The notes below the pieces were generated by a model. It made no database searches and was not told the origin of the DNA. It was given only the letters and a program-made list of their open reading frames with translations. From assembly GCF_900105765.1 (NCBI RefSeq), contig NZ_FNTX01000001.1:930001-994000 (forward strand): a stretch of 64,000 bases of DNA, given 5' to 3'. Shown here piece by piece: positions 9,566-18,554 of the stretch; position 1 is the first letter of the stretch, and every line of letters starts with the position of its first letter. Made by a program: the position numbers and the translations under genes. The stretch comes from Ruania alba (GTDB lineage Bacteria > Actinomycetota > Actinomycetes > Actinomycetales > Beutenbergiaceae).

Positions 9566-11247
9566 GCCACCCCCACCCCGACCTCAAGCCTCCCGGGCCC
9601 CTGGCGCAGGGAGCGCTGCGCATCGTTCCCCTCGGAGGGCTCGGTGAGGTCGGGCGGAACATGGCGGTGCTGGAGTTCGCCGGCCGTCTGCTGGTGATCG
9701 ACTGCGGCGTGCTCTTCCCCGAGGACCACCAGCCCGGGGTCGACCTGATCCTGCCGGACTTCAGCTACATCGAGGACCGGATGGACCAGGTCGAGGCCAT
9801 CGTGCTCACGCACGGTCACGAGGATCACATCGGTGCTGTCCCGTACCTCCTGCGATTGCGCAAGGACATCCCGATCGTGGGCTCCAAGCTGTCGCTCGCC
9901 TTCATCGCCGCCAAGCTCAAGGAGCACCGGATCAAGCCGGTGCTGCGTGAGGTGGCCGAGGGGCAGAGGCAGAAGGTCGGGCCGTTCGACCTGGAGTTCG
10001 TGGCGGTGAACCACTCGATCCCGGACGCTCTGGCCGTCGCGGTACGTACGCCGGCAGGGATGGTGCTGCACACCGGCGACTTCAAGATGGATCAGCTTCC
10101 GCTGGACTCGCGCATCACCGATCTCCGCGCTTTTGCCCGCCTCGGCGAAGAGGGCGTGGACCTGTTCATGACCGACTCCACGAACGCCGAGGTGCCGGGG
10201 TTCACCACCTCCGAGCGGGACATCGGTCCGGTGCTGGACGGCGTCTTCGCCCAGGCCGAGGGCCGGATCGTGGTGGCCTCGTTCTCCTCGCACGTGCACC
10301 GCGTGCAGCAGGTGCTCGATGCCGCCCATGCCCACGGTCGCCGAGTGGCGCTGGTGGGCCGGTCCATGGTGCGGAACATGACGATCGCCTCCGAACTGGG
10401 CTACCTCAAGGTGCCGGACGGGGTGCTGATCGACGTCAAGAAGATCGACGACCTGCCCGAGGACCGGATGGTCCTGATGTGCACGGGCTCCCAGGGGGAG
10501 CCGATGGCGGCGCTCTCCCGGATCGCGAACCGCGACCATCGGGTCTCGGTGGGTCCGGGCGACACGGTGATCCTCGCGTCCTCCCTGATCCCCGGCAACG
10601 AGAACGCGGTGTTCCGGATCATCAACGGGCTGATCCGCCTCGGGGCCAAGGTGGTGCACCAGGCCAATGCGCGCGTGCACGTCTCTGGGCATGCGTCGGC
10701 CGGTGAGCTGCTCTACTGCTACAACATCGTGCGTCCGAAGAACGTGATGCCGGTGCACGGTGAGGTCCGGCACTTGGTAGCGAACGGGGCGCTCGCGGTG
10801 AAGACGGGCGTCCCGCCGGAGCGGGTGGTGCTTGCCGAGGACGGCGTGGTGGTCGATCTCGTGGACGGGAAGGCCAGGATCGCCGGCGCGGTCCCGTGCG
10901 GGTACGTCTATGTGGATGGATCCTCCGTCGGCGGGGTGACCGAGGCCGAGCTCAAGGACCGTCGCATCCTCGGTGAAGAAGGGTTCATCTCGATCTTCGC
11001 CGTGGTCGACTCCTCCACCGGCGCCGTGGTGGCCGGACCCGAGCTGCATGTGCGTGGCGTGGCCGAGGGGGAGGACAAGCTGGCCGAGATCGTGCCGGAG
11101 ATCACCAAGGCGTTGAAGGAAGCCGCCGAGGGTGGCAACGCCGATACGCATCAGATGCAGCAGGTGGTGCGCCGGGTGGTCGGTCGCTATGCCTCGAGCC
11201 GGCTGCGGCGGCGGCCGATGATCATCCCGGTGGTCGTGGAGTCCTGA
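9562..11247 (+). CDS. rnj: ribonuclease J
   Basis: Bifunctional 5'-3' exo- and endoribonuclease of the metallo-beta-lactamase/beta-CASP group, working in mRNA decay and rRNA maturation. The 561-residue protein has the zinc motif HGHEDH at residues 84-89, the downstream ligand HTGDFK, the beta-CASP domain (FSSHVHRVQQVLDAAHAHGRRVALVGRSM), GSQGEPMAAL, and the C-terminal HVSGHAS and MPVHGE motifs. Full length for RNase J. Together with pnp it places two RNA-decay enzymes about 5 kb apart. Confidence 0.96.
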   Translation: MSHPHPDLKPPGPLAQGALRIVPLGGLGEVGRNMAVLEFAGRLLVIDCGVLFPEDHQPGVDLILPDFSYIEDRMDQVEAIVLTHGHEDHIGAVPYLLRLRKDIPIVGSKLSLAFIAAKLKEHRIKPVLREVAEGQRQKVGPFDLEFVAVNHSIPDALAVAVRTPAGMVLHTGDFKMDQLPLDSRITDLRAFARLGEEGVDLFMTDSTNAEVPGFTTSERDIGPVLDGVFAQAEGRIVVASFSSHVHRVQQVLDAAHAHGRRVALVGRSMVRNMTIASELGYLKVPDGVLIDVKKIDDLPEDRMVLMCTGSQGEPMAALSRIANRDHRVSVGPGDTVILASSLIPGNENAVFRIINGLIRLGAKVVHQANARVHVSGHASAGELLYCYNIVRPKNVMPVHGEVRHLVANGALAVKTGVPPERVVLAEDGVVVDLVDGKARIAGAVPCGYVYVDGSSVGGVTEAELKDRRILGEEGFISIFAVVDSSTGAVVAGPELHVRGVAEGEDKLAEIVPEITKALKEAAEGGNADTHQMQQVVRRVVGRYASSRLRRRPMIIPVVVES

Positions 11248-11255
11248 TCTGTTGA

Positions 11256-11843
11256 TCAGCTGGTGCCCGTCCTGAGGTCGTGCGCGGCGGTGCCGAGCAG
11301 CGCGGCCCGGTAGCGCTGGTCCTGCTCGTCGGCGTCGCCCGGCAGCAGGCCGGCCAGCTCGAGCCCGACCAGGCCGTGCACGAGCGCCCAGAGCCGCAGC
11401 GCTTCGGTCTCGACGTGCGCGTCGTCGGTGTCCGGGTGCACCCGGGCGACCGCGGTCACGAGCACCCTGAACGTGGGGTGCGCGGTGCTATCGGTCCCGG
11501 AGCGTAGGGTGCCGGGACCGAACAGCACCCGGTAGAAGTGCGGGTCGGCGAGGGCACTGCGCCGATATGCCAGCCCCAACTCGAAGAGGTCGGCCGACGG
11601 ATCGTCGCTCGGTGCCACGGACTGCAGGTGTTCCGCGAACCGCGTGAAGCCCTCGTCCACCACAGCGTGCACGAGCTCGTCCCGCCCGCCGAAGAGCGTG
11701 TACACGGCGGCTGTGGTGGTCTCCGCGGCGCCGGCGAGCTGCCGCAGCGAGAACCTGTCGGCGCCATGGGTGGAGATCAGCCGCGAGGCATGGTCGAGCA
11801 GGCGTCGTCGAACGGCGTCGTCGTACTGGCGAGGTCTGGCCAC
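11256..11843 (-). CDS. TetR-family transcriptional regulator
   Basis: A 195-residue regulator with a standard TetR helix-turn-helix: DHASRLISTHGADRFSLRQLAGAAETTTAAVYTLFGGRDELVHAVVDEGF near the N-terminus, then an all-helical ligand domain of the WHG type (LWALVHGLVGLELAGLLP). The GTG at 11843 (product starting MARPRQYDD) is preferred; an upstream TTG at 11867 would add eight residues that do not resemble the family start and would overlap the promoter. It is divergent from a small membrane protein across a 31-bp palindrome, so it most likely represses that gene and perhaps itself. The ligand is unknown. Confidence 0.9.
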   Translation of the reverse strand: MARPRQYDDAVRRRLLDHASRLISTHGADRFSLRQLAGAAETTTAAVYTLFGGRDELVHAVVDEGFTRFAEHLQSVAPSDDPSADLFELGLAYRRSALADPHFYRVLFGPGTLRSGTDSTAHPTFRVLVTAVARVHPDTDDAHVETEALRLWALVHGLVGLELAGLLPGDADEQDQRYRAALLGTAAHDLRTGTS

Positions 11844-11878
11844 ACCGACGAGGGTACCCCTTGACAAGGGTTCTCACA

Positions 11879-11909
11879 CGCTGTTTGCTAACAGTGTTAG
11901 GAAACAGCG
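11879..11909. promoter_or_regulatory. 31-bp near-perfect palindrome, probable TetR operator
   Basis: Arms 11879-11893 and 11895-11909 are inverted copies with 14 of 15 positions matching around a single central G; the core is CTAACAGTGTTAG. It sits between the divergent TetR gene and the membrane-protein gene. TTGACA at 11861-11866 is a good -35 for the membrane-protein gene, which would put its -10 inside the palindrome. Confidence 0.75.
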
Positions 11910-11931
11910 GACCGCGAACGAAGGATGTGCC

Positions 11932-12339
11932 GTGCTGACCCTTTCCACCGATGCCCAGACCACCGCGGGAATCGTGCTGCTCGCCGCGGTGACGGTGACC
12001 TCCGGCGGCGCCTTCCTCGCCCGCGTCGCTAGCGGCGGGGTCCCGGCGACGGAGTTCCAACGGTCCTTCTACCGCGCCGGGCATGGCCACGCGGGCATCC
12101 TGATCGTCTTCGGTCTGGTGTGCCTGCTGCTGGCCGAGTCGACGGCGCTCACCGGGTTCTGGCTCTGGCTCGCCCGGTCCGGGGTGCTGGTCGCCGCGAT
12201 CGTGATGCCGGCCGGCTTCTTCTTCTCTGCGATGGGATCAGGGCGAACCTCGCCGAACCGCTGGGTGTTCCTGATCGTGGCCGGCGGCGCTGTGCTGGTC
12301 GCCGGACTGGTCACGCTCGCAATCGGCCTGCTCGCCTGA
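11932..12339 (+). CDS. small four-helix membrane protein, putative TetR target
   Basis: A 135-residue protein with four predicted membrane helices (about residues 11-30, 54-71, 77-97 and 110-133) and a conserved-looking FYRAGHGHAGIL segment between helices 1 and 2 that brings two histidines to the membrane edge. I do not recognise a named family; similar uncharacterised actinobacterial membrane proteins exist. The GTG at 11932 follows a GAACGAAGGA stretch. The open frame continues upstream to 11644, but that part is antisense to the TetR gene and is not expected to be translated. Placement next to a palindrome and TetR suggests ligand-induced expression. Confidence 0.75.
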   Translation: MLTLSTDAQTTAGIVLLAAVTVTSGGAFLARVASGGVPATEFQRSFYRAGHGHAGILIVFGLVCLLLAESTALTGFWLWLARSGVLVAAIVMPAGFFFSAMGSGRTSPNRWVFLIVAGGAVLVAGLVTLAIGLLA

Positions 12340-12446
12340 GTCACGATCGGTGAGCAGGCTCGCCTTCGCCCACCCGCGGCACCTTTCACCGGTTGTGCGC
12401 GTGTCAGTCCCGCAGGTTCCGCCGTCGACCTGGTTGAGTGGCTTGC

Positions 12447-12458
12447 GACAGGCCTGTC
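12447..12458. promoter_or_regulatory. 12-bp perfect palindrome upstream of ftsK
   Basis: GACAGGCCTGTC reads the same on both strands and lies 36 bp before the ftsK ATG in an otherwise featureless 154-bp gap. It could be an operator; no known factor is assigned. Confidence 0.3.
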
Positions 12459-12493
12459 TCGGCATGCCTGATTGAGGAGGGACGACTCACATC

Positions 12494-15226
12494 ATGGCGA
12501 CCCGTACGACTTCCCCCGCACGGTCCGCCGCACCAGGACGCAAGAAGAGCGCGAGCGCCACCAAGGCGAACGCGTCGCGTTCTCGCGGAAAGAGCACGGC
12601 ACCACCCAAGCCACCGCTGCCGATCCGGATCGTGCGGGGCCTGTGGATGGGCACGGCGCATGTGGTCGGCGGGACCGCCCGCTCGATCGGATCCGGTGCC
12701 AAGGGACTCGACCCTGCCCACCGGCGGGACGGGCTCGCCTTCCTGCTCCTCGCGCTTGCCGTGATCGTCGCCGTCCGGGAGTGGTTCGGTCTCTCCGGGG
12801 ACGCCGGTGACTGGGTGCACGCCGCTGCTGCCGGCGGGGTGGGCCTGCTGTCCGTGGTGATCCCACTGATCCTGGTCTTCCTCGCCATCCGGCTGATGCG
12901 GCATCCGGACCGCGGAGAGGTGAACGGCCGCATCACCATCGGGTTGAGCGCGATCGTGGTCTCGGTGTGTGGCCTGGTGCACGTGGCGTCGGGACTGCCC
13001 GCGCCACCGGACTGGTTCGACGTGTTCGCCGCCGGTGGCCTCATCGGGTGGGTCGCGGCCAATCCGATCTCGGCAGCCCTGACGATCTGGGTCACGATCC
13101 CGCTGCTGGTGCTGCTCGGGTTCTTCGGACTGCTGGTGGTCACGGCCACTCCGGTGGCAGCGATCCCGCGACGCTTCCGGCAAGGTCTGGACTGGATCAC
13201 CGGGCAGGACGTCGATGCCGAGGTGAACGATGATGCGAGCCACGACAGTGAGGTCGCGCCCGCTGACGGTGATGATCTGGCCGCCACGGCGGTGAGCAAG
13301 CGCCGCAAACGAGCCCGCAAGGCTGGCGCCGAACCTGCCGTGGAGCCGGGTGCGTTCCACGGCGACGAGGCGTTCGAGCAGGCTGCTGAGCTTGCCCCTG
13401 ACGACGCAGCACCGGCCCCGAGGCCTGGTCGCGGTGCGGCACCAGCGGCACCGCCGGAGGCTTCGGCGGAGCCGGCACCCGAGGAACTGGCTGCCCCGCC
13501 GACGGAGGCACTGCCGGCCCGGGCGGAACAGCTCGTGCTCGACCCTGGCATGACCTATACGCTTCCGGGCGACGAGACGCTGCTCCAGGGACCACCGCAC
13601 AAGACCCGGTCCGCAGCGAACGACCGCGTGGTCGAGGCACTCACCGCGGTGCTCACCGACTTCGGCGTGAACGCCGAAGTGACCGGGTTCACCCGCGGTC
13701 CCACGGTCACGCGCTACGAGGTGGAGCTCGGCGCCGGCGTGAAGGTGGAACGGGTCACCGCGCTGAGCAAGAACATCGCCTATGCGGTGGCGTCGGCGGA
13801 CGTGCGGATCCTCTCTCCGATCCCGGGCAAGAAGGCCATCGGTATCGAGATCCCGAACGCGGACCGCGAGACGGTGGCCCTGGGCGATGTGCTGCGTTCC
13901 GGACCGGCGCGGCGCACCGAGCACCCGATGGTGATGGGTGTGGGTAAGGATGTCGAGGGCGGCTACGTGGTGGCGAACTTGGCGAAGATGCCGCACATGC
14001 TCGTGGCTGGTGCCACTGGTGCCGGTAAGTCCTCGTTCGTGAACTCGATGATCACCTCGATCATGATGCGTGCCACTCCGGAGGAGGTCCGGATGGTGCT
14101 GGTGGACCCGAAGCGGGTCGAACTCACGATCTACGAGGGCATTCCGCACCTGATCACACCAATCATCACCAACCCGAAGAAGGCAGCCGAGGCCCTCGAA
14201 TGGGTCGTTCGGGAGATGGACACCCGGTACGACGATCTGGCGACCTACGGGTACAAGCACATCGATGACTTCAACCAGGGGGTGCGTAGCGGCAAGGTGA
14301 AGCCGCTGCCGGGTAGCGAACGCACGATCACCCCCTACCCGTACCTGCTGGTGATCGTGGACGAGCTCGCCGACCTGATGATGGTGGCACCGCGTGACGT
14401 GGAGGCCTCCATCCAGCGGATCACTCAGCTCGCGCGCGCTGCGGGGATCCACCTGGTGCTCGCCACCCAGCGCCCCAGCGTCGATGTGGTGACCGGTCTG
14501 ATCAAGGCGAACGTTCCCTCACGGCTGGCGTTCGCGACCTCCTCGCTTGCGGACTCGCGCGTGGTGCTCGATCAGCCCGGCGCCGAGAAGCTCATCGGAC
14601 AGGGTGACGCGCTGTTCCTCCCGATGGGTGCGGCCAAGCCCATGCGTGTGCAGGGTGCCTGGGTCACCGAGTCCGAGGTGCACGCCGTGGTCGACCACGT
14701 CAAGGCTCAGCTCAAGCCGAACTATCGCGAGGACGTGGTGGTTCCGCAGGTGAAGAAGCAGGTGGACGAGGACATCGGCGACGACCTCGACCTGCTCCTG
14801 CAGGCGGCCGAGCTCGTGGTGACCACACAGTTCGGATCCACCTCGATGCTGCAGCGCAAGCTGCGTGTCGGGTTCGCCAAGGCGGGTCGCCTGATGGACC
14901 TGCTGGAGTCGCGGGAGATCGTCGGCCCCTCGGAGGGATCCAAGGCGCGCGACGTGATGGTGCAACCGGACGATCTGCCCGCGACATTGGCCACCTTGCG
15001 AGGCGAGACTCCGCCGGCCGACGCCGCCGGGTCCGCCGACGCCGCCGGGTCCGCCGAGAGTGAGCCTGCCGCTGCCGCGGGCGGTGGTGTCGTCTACGAC
15101 GACGCCCACTACAGCGGGTCCCGTGGTGCGTTCGGCGACAGTGACGACTACGGCAGCGCCTATGCCGACGATGACGCCGAGGAGTCCGAGTCCGAGGACG
15201 CCTGGGCGCTCACCGACCGCCGGTGA
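12494..15226 (+). CDS. ftsK: DNA translocase FtsK
   Basis: Hexameric septal ATPase that pumps chromosome ends across the closing septum. The 910-residue protein has four membrane helices in the first about 220 residues, a Pro/Ala/Glu-rich linker (about 240-350), the RecA-like motor with Walker A GATGAGKSS (Lys512) and Walker B-type LLVIVDELADLMM, and a C-terminal gamma winged helix (AAELVVTTQFGSTSMLQRKLRVGFAKAGRLMDLLE) that reads polarity sequences. After the gamma domain there is an extra low-complexity tail with repeated ADAAGSA and an Asp/Glu/Tyr-rich end. The tail overlaps the convergent monooxygenase gene by 17 bp. Confidence 0.96.
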   Translation: MATRTTSPARSAAPGRKKSASATKANASRSRGKSTAPPKPPLPIRIVRGLWMGTAHVVGGTARSIGSGAKGLDPAHRRDGLAFLLLALAVIVAVREWFGLSGDAGDWVHAAAAGGVGLLSVVIPLILVFLAIRLMRHPDRGEVNGRITIGLSAIVVSVCGLVHVASGLPAPPDWFDVFAAGGLIGWVAANPISAALTIWVTIPLLVLLGFFGLLVVTATPVAAIPRRFRQGLDWITGQDVDAEVNDDASHDSEVAPADGDDLAATAVSKRRKRARKAGAEPAVEPGAFHGDEAFEQAAELAPDDAAPAPRPGRGAAPAAPPEASAEPAPEELAAPPTEALPARAEQLVLDPGMTYTLPGDETLLQGPPHKTRSAANDRVVEALTAVLTDFGVNAEVTGFTRGPTVTRYEVELGAGVKVERVTALSKNIAYAVASADVRILSPIPGKKAIGIEIPNADRETVALGDVLRSGPARRTEHPMVMGVGKDVEGGYVVANLAKMPHMLVAGATGAGKSSFVNSMITSIMMRATPEEVRMVLVDPKRVELTIYEGIPHLITPIITNPKKAAEALEWVVREMDTRYDDLATYGYKHIDDFNQGVRSGKVKPLPGSERTITPYPYLLVIVDELADLMMVAPRDVEASIQRITQLARAAGIHLVLATQRPSVDVVTGLIKANVPSRLAFATSSLADSRVVLDQPGAEKLIGQGDALFLPMGAAKPMRVQGAWVTESEVHAVVDHVKAQLKPNYREDVVVPQVKKQVDEDIGDDLDLLLQAAELVVTTQFGSTSMLQRKLRVGFAKAGRLMDLLESREIVGPSEGSKARDVMVQPDDLPATLATLRGETPPADAAGSADAAGSAESEPAAAAGGGVVYDDAHYSGSRGAFGDSDDYGSAYADDDAEESESEDAWALTDRR

Positions 15227-16550
15227 GACGGGCCGGCTCGGGGAGCCCGAGCCGGCCGCGCAACGTGTCCGGACCATCGCCGGTGTCTAGCGCGCCCCGC
15301 CGTTGCAGCTCCGGCACGACGCCTGAGACGAACTCCTCCAACGAGGTCGGGAACAGCGCCGAGGAGATGACAAACCCGTCTGCCGCCCCGGTCTCGACGA
15401 GCTCGCAGAGATAGTCGGCCACCGTGGCCGGGCTCCCGGTGGGTTGTGGCTTGAGTTGGCTCATCGCTTGCCGAGCGGCGAGTCCGCGCACGGACAGCCC
15501 CTCCGCACGGCACGCCCGGAGCATCATGTCCTCGAAGCCGGTACTGCCGGTCGCGCCGCGGTGGGCGGTGAGGAACTGCGCCGCGTCGGCGTCCGGGTCC
15601 AGTGCGGACGGATCGGCATGCATGAGGCGGGCCAGCATGGTGAGGATCTCGTCGCCGTCGAGCAGCGACTCGAGCTCGACCAGGCGCCCTGCCGCACTCG
15701 CGTCGCTGGCCCCCAGGATCGGCTGCACCGCAGGCAGGATGCGGATCCCGTCCGGGTCGCGGCCCAGGTGCGCGGCTCGTTCACGCAGCTCGAGGCGCGT
15801 CGCGCGCATCGCCTCAGCGGTGTCAGCGACGACGAACACCAGCTCCGCCCAGGTGGCAGCGAACTCACGGCCCCGTGGCGAGGCTCCGGCCTGCATGAGG
15901 ACCGGCCGACCCTGCGGGCTGCGCGGCAGGGTGAGCGGACCTCGACTGGGCAGGTCGTCGGCGATCCGATGGATGCGGGTCGGGTCGGCGAACGTGCGCG
16001 TGCTGGGGTCCAGGACGAGCGCGTCAGCGTCCCAGCCCTCCCAGAGCTGCAGCGCGGTGCGCACGACGAGGTCGGCGTGGTTGTACCTGTCTTCCTTGCC
16101 GGGGATCGACTCCCGACCGAGGTTGCGCGCTTCCGCGTCGGTCGTGGAGGTGACGATGTTCCACGCCATCCGACCGCCGGAGAGGTGGTCCAGGCTGAGC
16201 AGCGTGCGCGCGAGCAGATAGGGCGGAACGAAGGTGGTGGAGATGGTCGCTCCGAGACCGAGCCGGGTGGTCGCTGTGGCTGCGACCGCAGCGATCGTGG
16301 TCGGGTCCAGGGCGATGGTGCCCTTGCCACCGGTGCGCACGGTGGTGTCGTAGGCGCCGTGGTGGTCCTCCGGGATCGCCAGGATGTCCGGCATGAACAT
16401 CATGTCGAAGCACCCTCGTTCCAAGGTGCGGGCGAGATCGGCGTAGAAGCGTGCCTGTAGCCAGTCGGTCCGGCTCAACGGGTGGCGCCAGTTCTCGGCG
16501 TACTGGCTGGTGGGCGGATTCACCATGGCCACCAGGTGCATGGGTCTCAC
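15210..16550 (-). CDS. LLM-class flavin-dependent monooxygenase (NtaA/SnaA/DszA family)
   Basis: A 446-residue FMN-dependent monooxygenase with the bacterial luciferase TIM-barrel fold: DWLQARFYADLARTLERGCFDMMFMPD near the N-terminus, TTRLGLGATISTTFVPPYLLAR, LSGGRMAWNIVTSTTDAEARNLG, PVLMQAGASPRGREFAA. This subfamily oxidises sulfur- or nitrogen-containing organics (nitrilotriacetate, dibenzothiophene sulfone and similar); the actual substrate is not visible. The GTG at 16550 is chosen because it overlaps the stop of the upstream CapA-like gene in a GTGA, the hallmark of coupling. A flavin reductase partner is not encoded nearby. Confidence 0.88.
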   Translation of the reverse strand: MRPMHLVAMVNPPTSQYAENWRHPLSRTDWLQARFYADLARTLERGCFDMMFMPDILAIPEDHHGAYDTTVRTGGKGTIALDPTTIAAVAATATTRLGLGATISTTFVPPYLLARTLLSLDHLSGGRMAWNIVTSTTDAEARNLGRESIPGKEDRYNHADLVVRTALQLWEGWDADALVLDPSTRTFADPTRIHRIADDLPSRGPLTLPRSPQGRPVLMQAGASPRGREFAATWAELVFVVADTAEAMRATRLELRERAAHLGRDPDGIRILPAVQPILGASDASAAGRLVELESLLDGDEILTMLARLMHADPSALDPDADAAQFLTAHRGATGSTGFEDMMLRACRAEGLSVRGLAARQAMSQLKPQPTGSPATVADYLCELVETGAADGFVISSALFPTSLEEFVSGVVPELQRRGALDTGDGPDTLRGRLGLPEPARLTGGR

Positions 16551-17851
16551 GATCGCGGTACCACCTCGGGTTCGGGGCCGGTCGCCGCGGGGGGATCGTG
16601 ACGCTCCGGGAACGTCGCGCCCGTGGACTCGGCCATCACCTCCTGCACCCCGTCGAGCCGGGAGCTGAGCTCGCTGGGGGAGAGAGTGAGCCCGTCCGGC
16701 TCTGCACCGCTGGTGAGGGAGCGCAGTGGGTAGACATGTTGTCCGCCCTCGCGGTCGACGGTCATCGGTGACCACTCCATCCCGGTCACGCGGGCGGGGC
16801 CATCGGCACGCTTGACGACGGTCGCGGTGAGGAACAGGCCGGTGGCCGTCTGCGGGACGCAACAATCGTCGTCCTGGTTGGAGATGAAGTTCCCCAACGA
16901 GTAGGCGACCCACATCCCGGAACCGTCAGGACCGCCGTCGAGTAGGGCGAACGGTTGCGGTACGTGCGGGTGCGTGCCGATCACCAGGTCCACCTGCCCG
17001 GACTCGGCCAGCGCAGCGGCGAGCGAGCGCTGGTCCGCATTGGGGCTGTGCTGGTACTCCTCACCCCAGTGCAGGGTGGCGACCACCAGGTCGGCGCCCG
17101 CCTCGCGTGCGGTCCGAGCCTGGGCGATCAGAGCCTCGGCGTCCAGGAGAGTGACGGCCCATGGCGCGTCGGCCGGGATCGGCAGGCCGTTCGTGCCATA
17201 GGTGCCGCCGACCTGCGCGACGGTGATCTGCTGCCCGGCTCGTTCCAGCCGGTACAGCTGCGGCGTGTCGGCCTCGCCGCGGCTGCGCGCGGTCCCCGCG
17301 TGGCCGAGGCCGGCCTCGTCGAAGACGTCCAGCGTGTGGGTGAGGTTGTCCAGTCCGCGGTCCAGGGAGTGGTTGGTGCCGGTGGAGCAGCCGTCCCAGC
17401 CGAGCTCCGCGAGGGTGCCGGGCAGCTCGCCCGGTGCTCCGAACAGCGGATACCCGCTGGGCTCCTCGCCAGGAAGCGCGAGGGGTACCTCCATGTTGCA
17501 CAGGGCGAGGTCTGCTCCGGAGCTCCAGGCCCGCGTAGCCTCGAGCATCGGGGTGAAGTCATAGCCGTCGTCGGTGCGGGCGGTCTCGATCGGTGCGTCG
17601 TGCGGAAGCACGTCGCCGGCGGCGCCGATGGTGAAGATTGCCTCATCGTCTGCCGGGTCCGACGGATCCGCTTCGGGCGAAGTGGTCGGCGTGGCTGGTG
17701 ATGTGCTGGATACCGTACTGCTCGGCGGTGCGCTCGGCTCGGCACCGGGGCCGGTCCGGTACACGTGCGTCGCCGCGCCGACGTAGGCCAGCAGCACCGT
17801 CGCGGTGAGGACGGCGGGCAGCACCCAGCTGTGCCGGCGGCGTGGTCGCAT
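16547..17851 (-). CDS. CapA-family (poly-gamma-glutamate synthesis-like) phosphoesterase, membrane-anchored
   Basis: A 434-residue protein with one N-terminal membrane anchor (about residues 9-27), a Ser/Thr/Pro linker (about 38-66), and a PGA_cap metallophosphoesterase-like domain: TIGAAGDVLPHD, LALCNMEVPL, GTNHSLDRGLDNLTHTLDVFDEAGL, VVATLHWGEEYQHSP, DLVIGTHPHVPQPF and AYSLGNFISNQ. The domain therefore faces the cell exterior. CapA proteins take part in poly-gamma-glutamate capsule formation, but no capB/capC is in the window, so the role here is open. It is translationally coupled to the monooxygenase. A TACCCT element 6 bp before the ATG suggests a leaderless start. Confidence 0.9.
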   Translation of the reverse strand: MRPRRRHSWVLPAVLTATVLLAYVGAATHVYRTGPGAEPSAPPSSTVSSTSPATPTTSPEADPSDPADDEAIFTIGAAGDVLPHDAPIETARTDDGYDFTPMLEATRAWSSGADLALCNMEVPLALPGEEPSGYPLFGAPGELPGTLAELGWDGCSTGTNHSLDRGLDNLTHTLDVFDEAGLGHAGTARSRGEADTPQLYRLERAGQQITVAQVGGTYGTNGLPIPADAPWAVTLLDAEALIAQARTAREAGADLVVATLHWGEEYQHSPNADQRSLAAALAESGQVDLVIGTHPHVPQPFALLDGGPDGSGMWVAYSLGNFISNQDDDCCVPQTATGLFLTATVVKRADGPARVTGMEWSPMTVDREGGQHVYPLRSLTSGAEPDGLTLSPSELSSRLDGVQEVMAESTGATFPERHDPPAATGPEPEVVPRS

Positions 17852-17857
17852 GGCTGG

Positions 17858-17863
17858 AGGGTA
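17858..17863 (-). promoter_or_regulatory. leaderless -10 element of the CapA-like gene
   Basis: Minus-strand TACCCT ends 6 bp before the ATG at 17851. Confidence 0.45.
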
Positions 17864-17936
17864 GTTGACCCTGCTGGGCAGTCTTCCGGCTGTCCACGGG
17901 TCGAGGGAGTGATGAGCCGATCGCCGCAGGTTCCCC

Positions 17937-17942
17937 TACCCT
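17937..17942 (+). promoter_or_regulatory. leaderless -10 element of pgsA
   Basis: TACCCT ends 6 bp before the GTG at 17949; no ribosome-binding site is present. Confidence 0.45.
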
Positions 17943-17948
17943 GGGTGG

Positions 17949-18554
17949 GTGACGAGCAACGCTGAGACGCCGTCGGCCCAGCCGGCCGCGCAGCTCTGGA
18001 ACCTCCCGAATGTGCTCACGATGCTGCGGGTGGTGCTGGTCCCTGTGTTCGTCGTGCTGCTCTGGCAGGACTCGACCGCGGCCCGGTTGGGCGCCCTCGG
18101 TGTGTTCATCGCCGCGGCGATCACGGACAAGCTGGACGGATCGATCGCACGTAGCCGCGGGATCGTCACCAACTTCGGCAAGATCGCGGATCCGTTCGCA
18201 GACAAGCTGCTCACCGGGTCGGCGTTCGTGATGCTCTCCCTGCTCGGGGTGATTCCGTGGTGGGTGACGATCGTCATCCTGGTGCGGGAGATAGGCATCA
18301 CCATCCTGCGGTTCGTGATGGTGCGACGTTCGGTGATGGCAGCCTCGAACGGTGGCAAGTTGAAGACAGTGCTCCAGGTGGTGGCCATCTGCCTGCTCCT
18401 GCTGTCTGCCACCGAGCTGTTCGGCCCCCCGCTCGGCGATGTCGTCCTGGTGACCGGGCTCGTGGTGGTGTACGCCGCCGCCGCGGTGACCGTGGTGACC
18501 GGCCTGGACTACTGCTGGCGCGCCTGGCGGATCGTGCACGACCACCAGCCATGA
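17949..18554 (+). CDS. pgsA: CDP-diacylglycerol-glycerol-3-phosphate 3-phosphatidyltransferase
   Basis: Makes phosphatidylglycerol phosphate, the precursor of phosphatidylglycerol and cardiolipin. The 201-residue membrane protein has the full CDP-alcohol phosphotransferase signature D-x2-D-G-x2-A-R-x8-G-x3-D-x3-D at residues 60-85, all metal-binding aspartates intact, and about six hydrophobic helices. The GTG at 17949 is supported by the leaderless -10 just upstream. It overlaps cinA in an ATGA, and ftsK-pgsA-cinA-clgR is a conserved actinobacterial cluster. Confidence 0.95.
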   Translation: MTSNAETPSAQPAAQLWNLPNVLTMLRVVLVPVFVVLLWQDSTAARLGALGVFIAAAITDKLDGSIARSRGIVTNFGKIADPFADKLLTGSAFVMLSLLGVIPWWVTIVILVREIGITILRFVMVRRSVMAASNGGKLKTVLQVVAICLLLLSATELFGPPLGDVVLVTGLVVVYAAAAVTVVTGLDYCWRAWRIVHDHQP

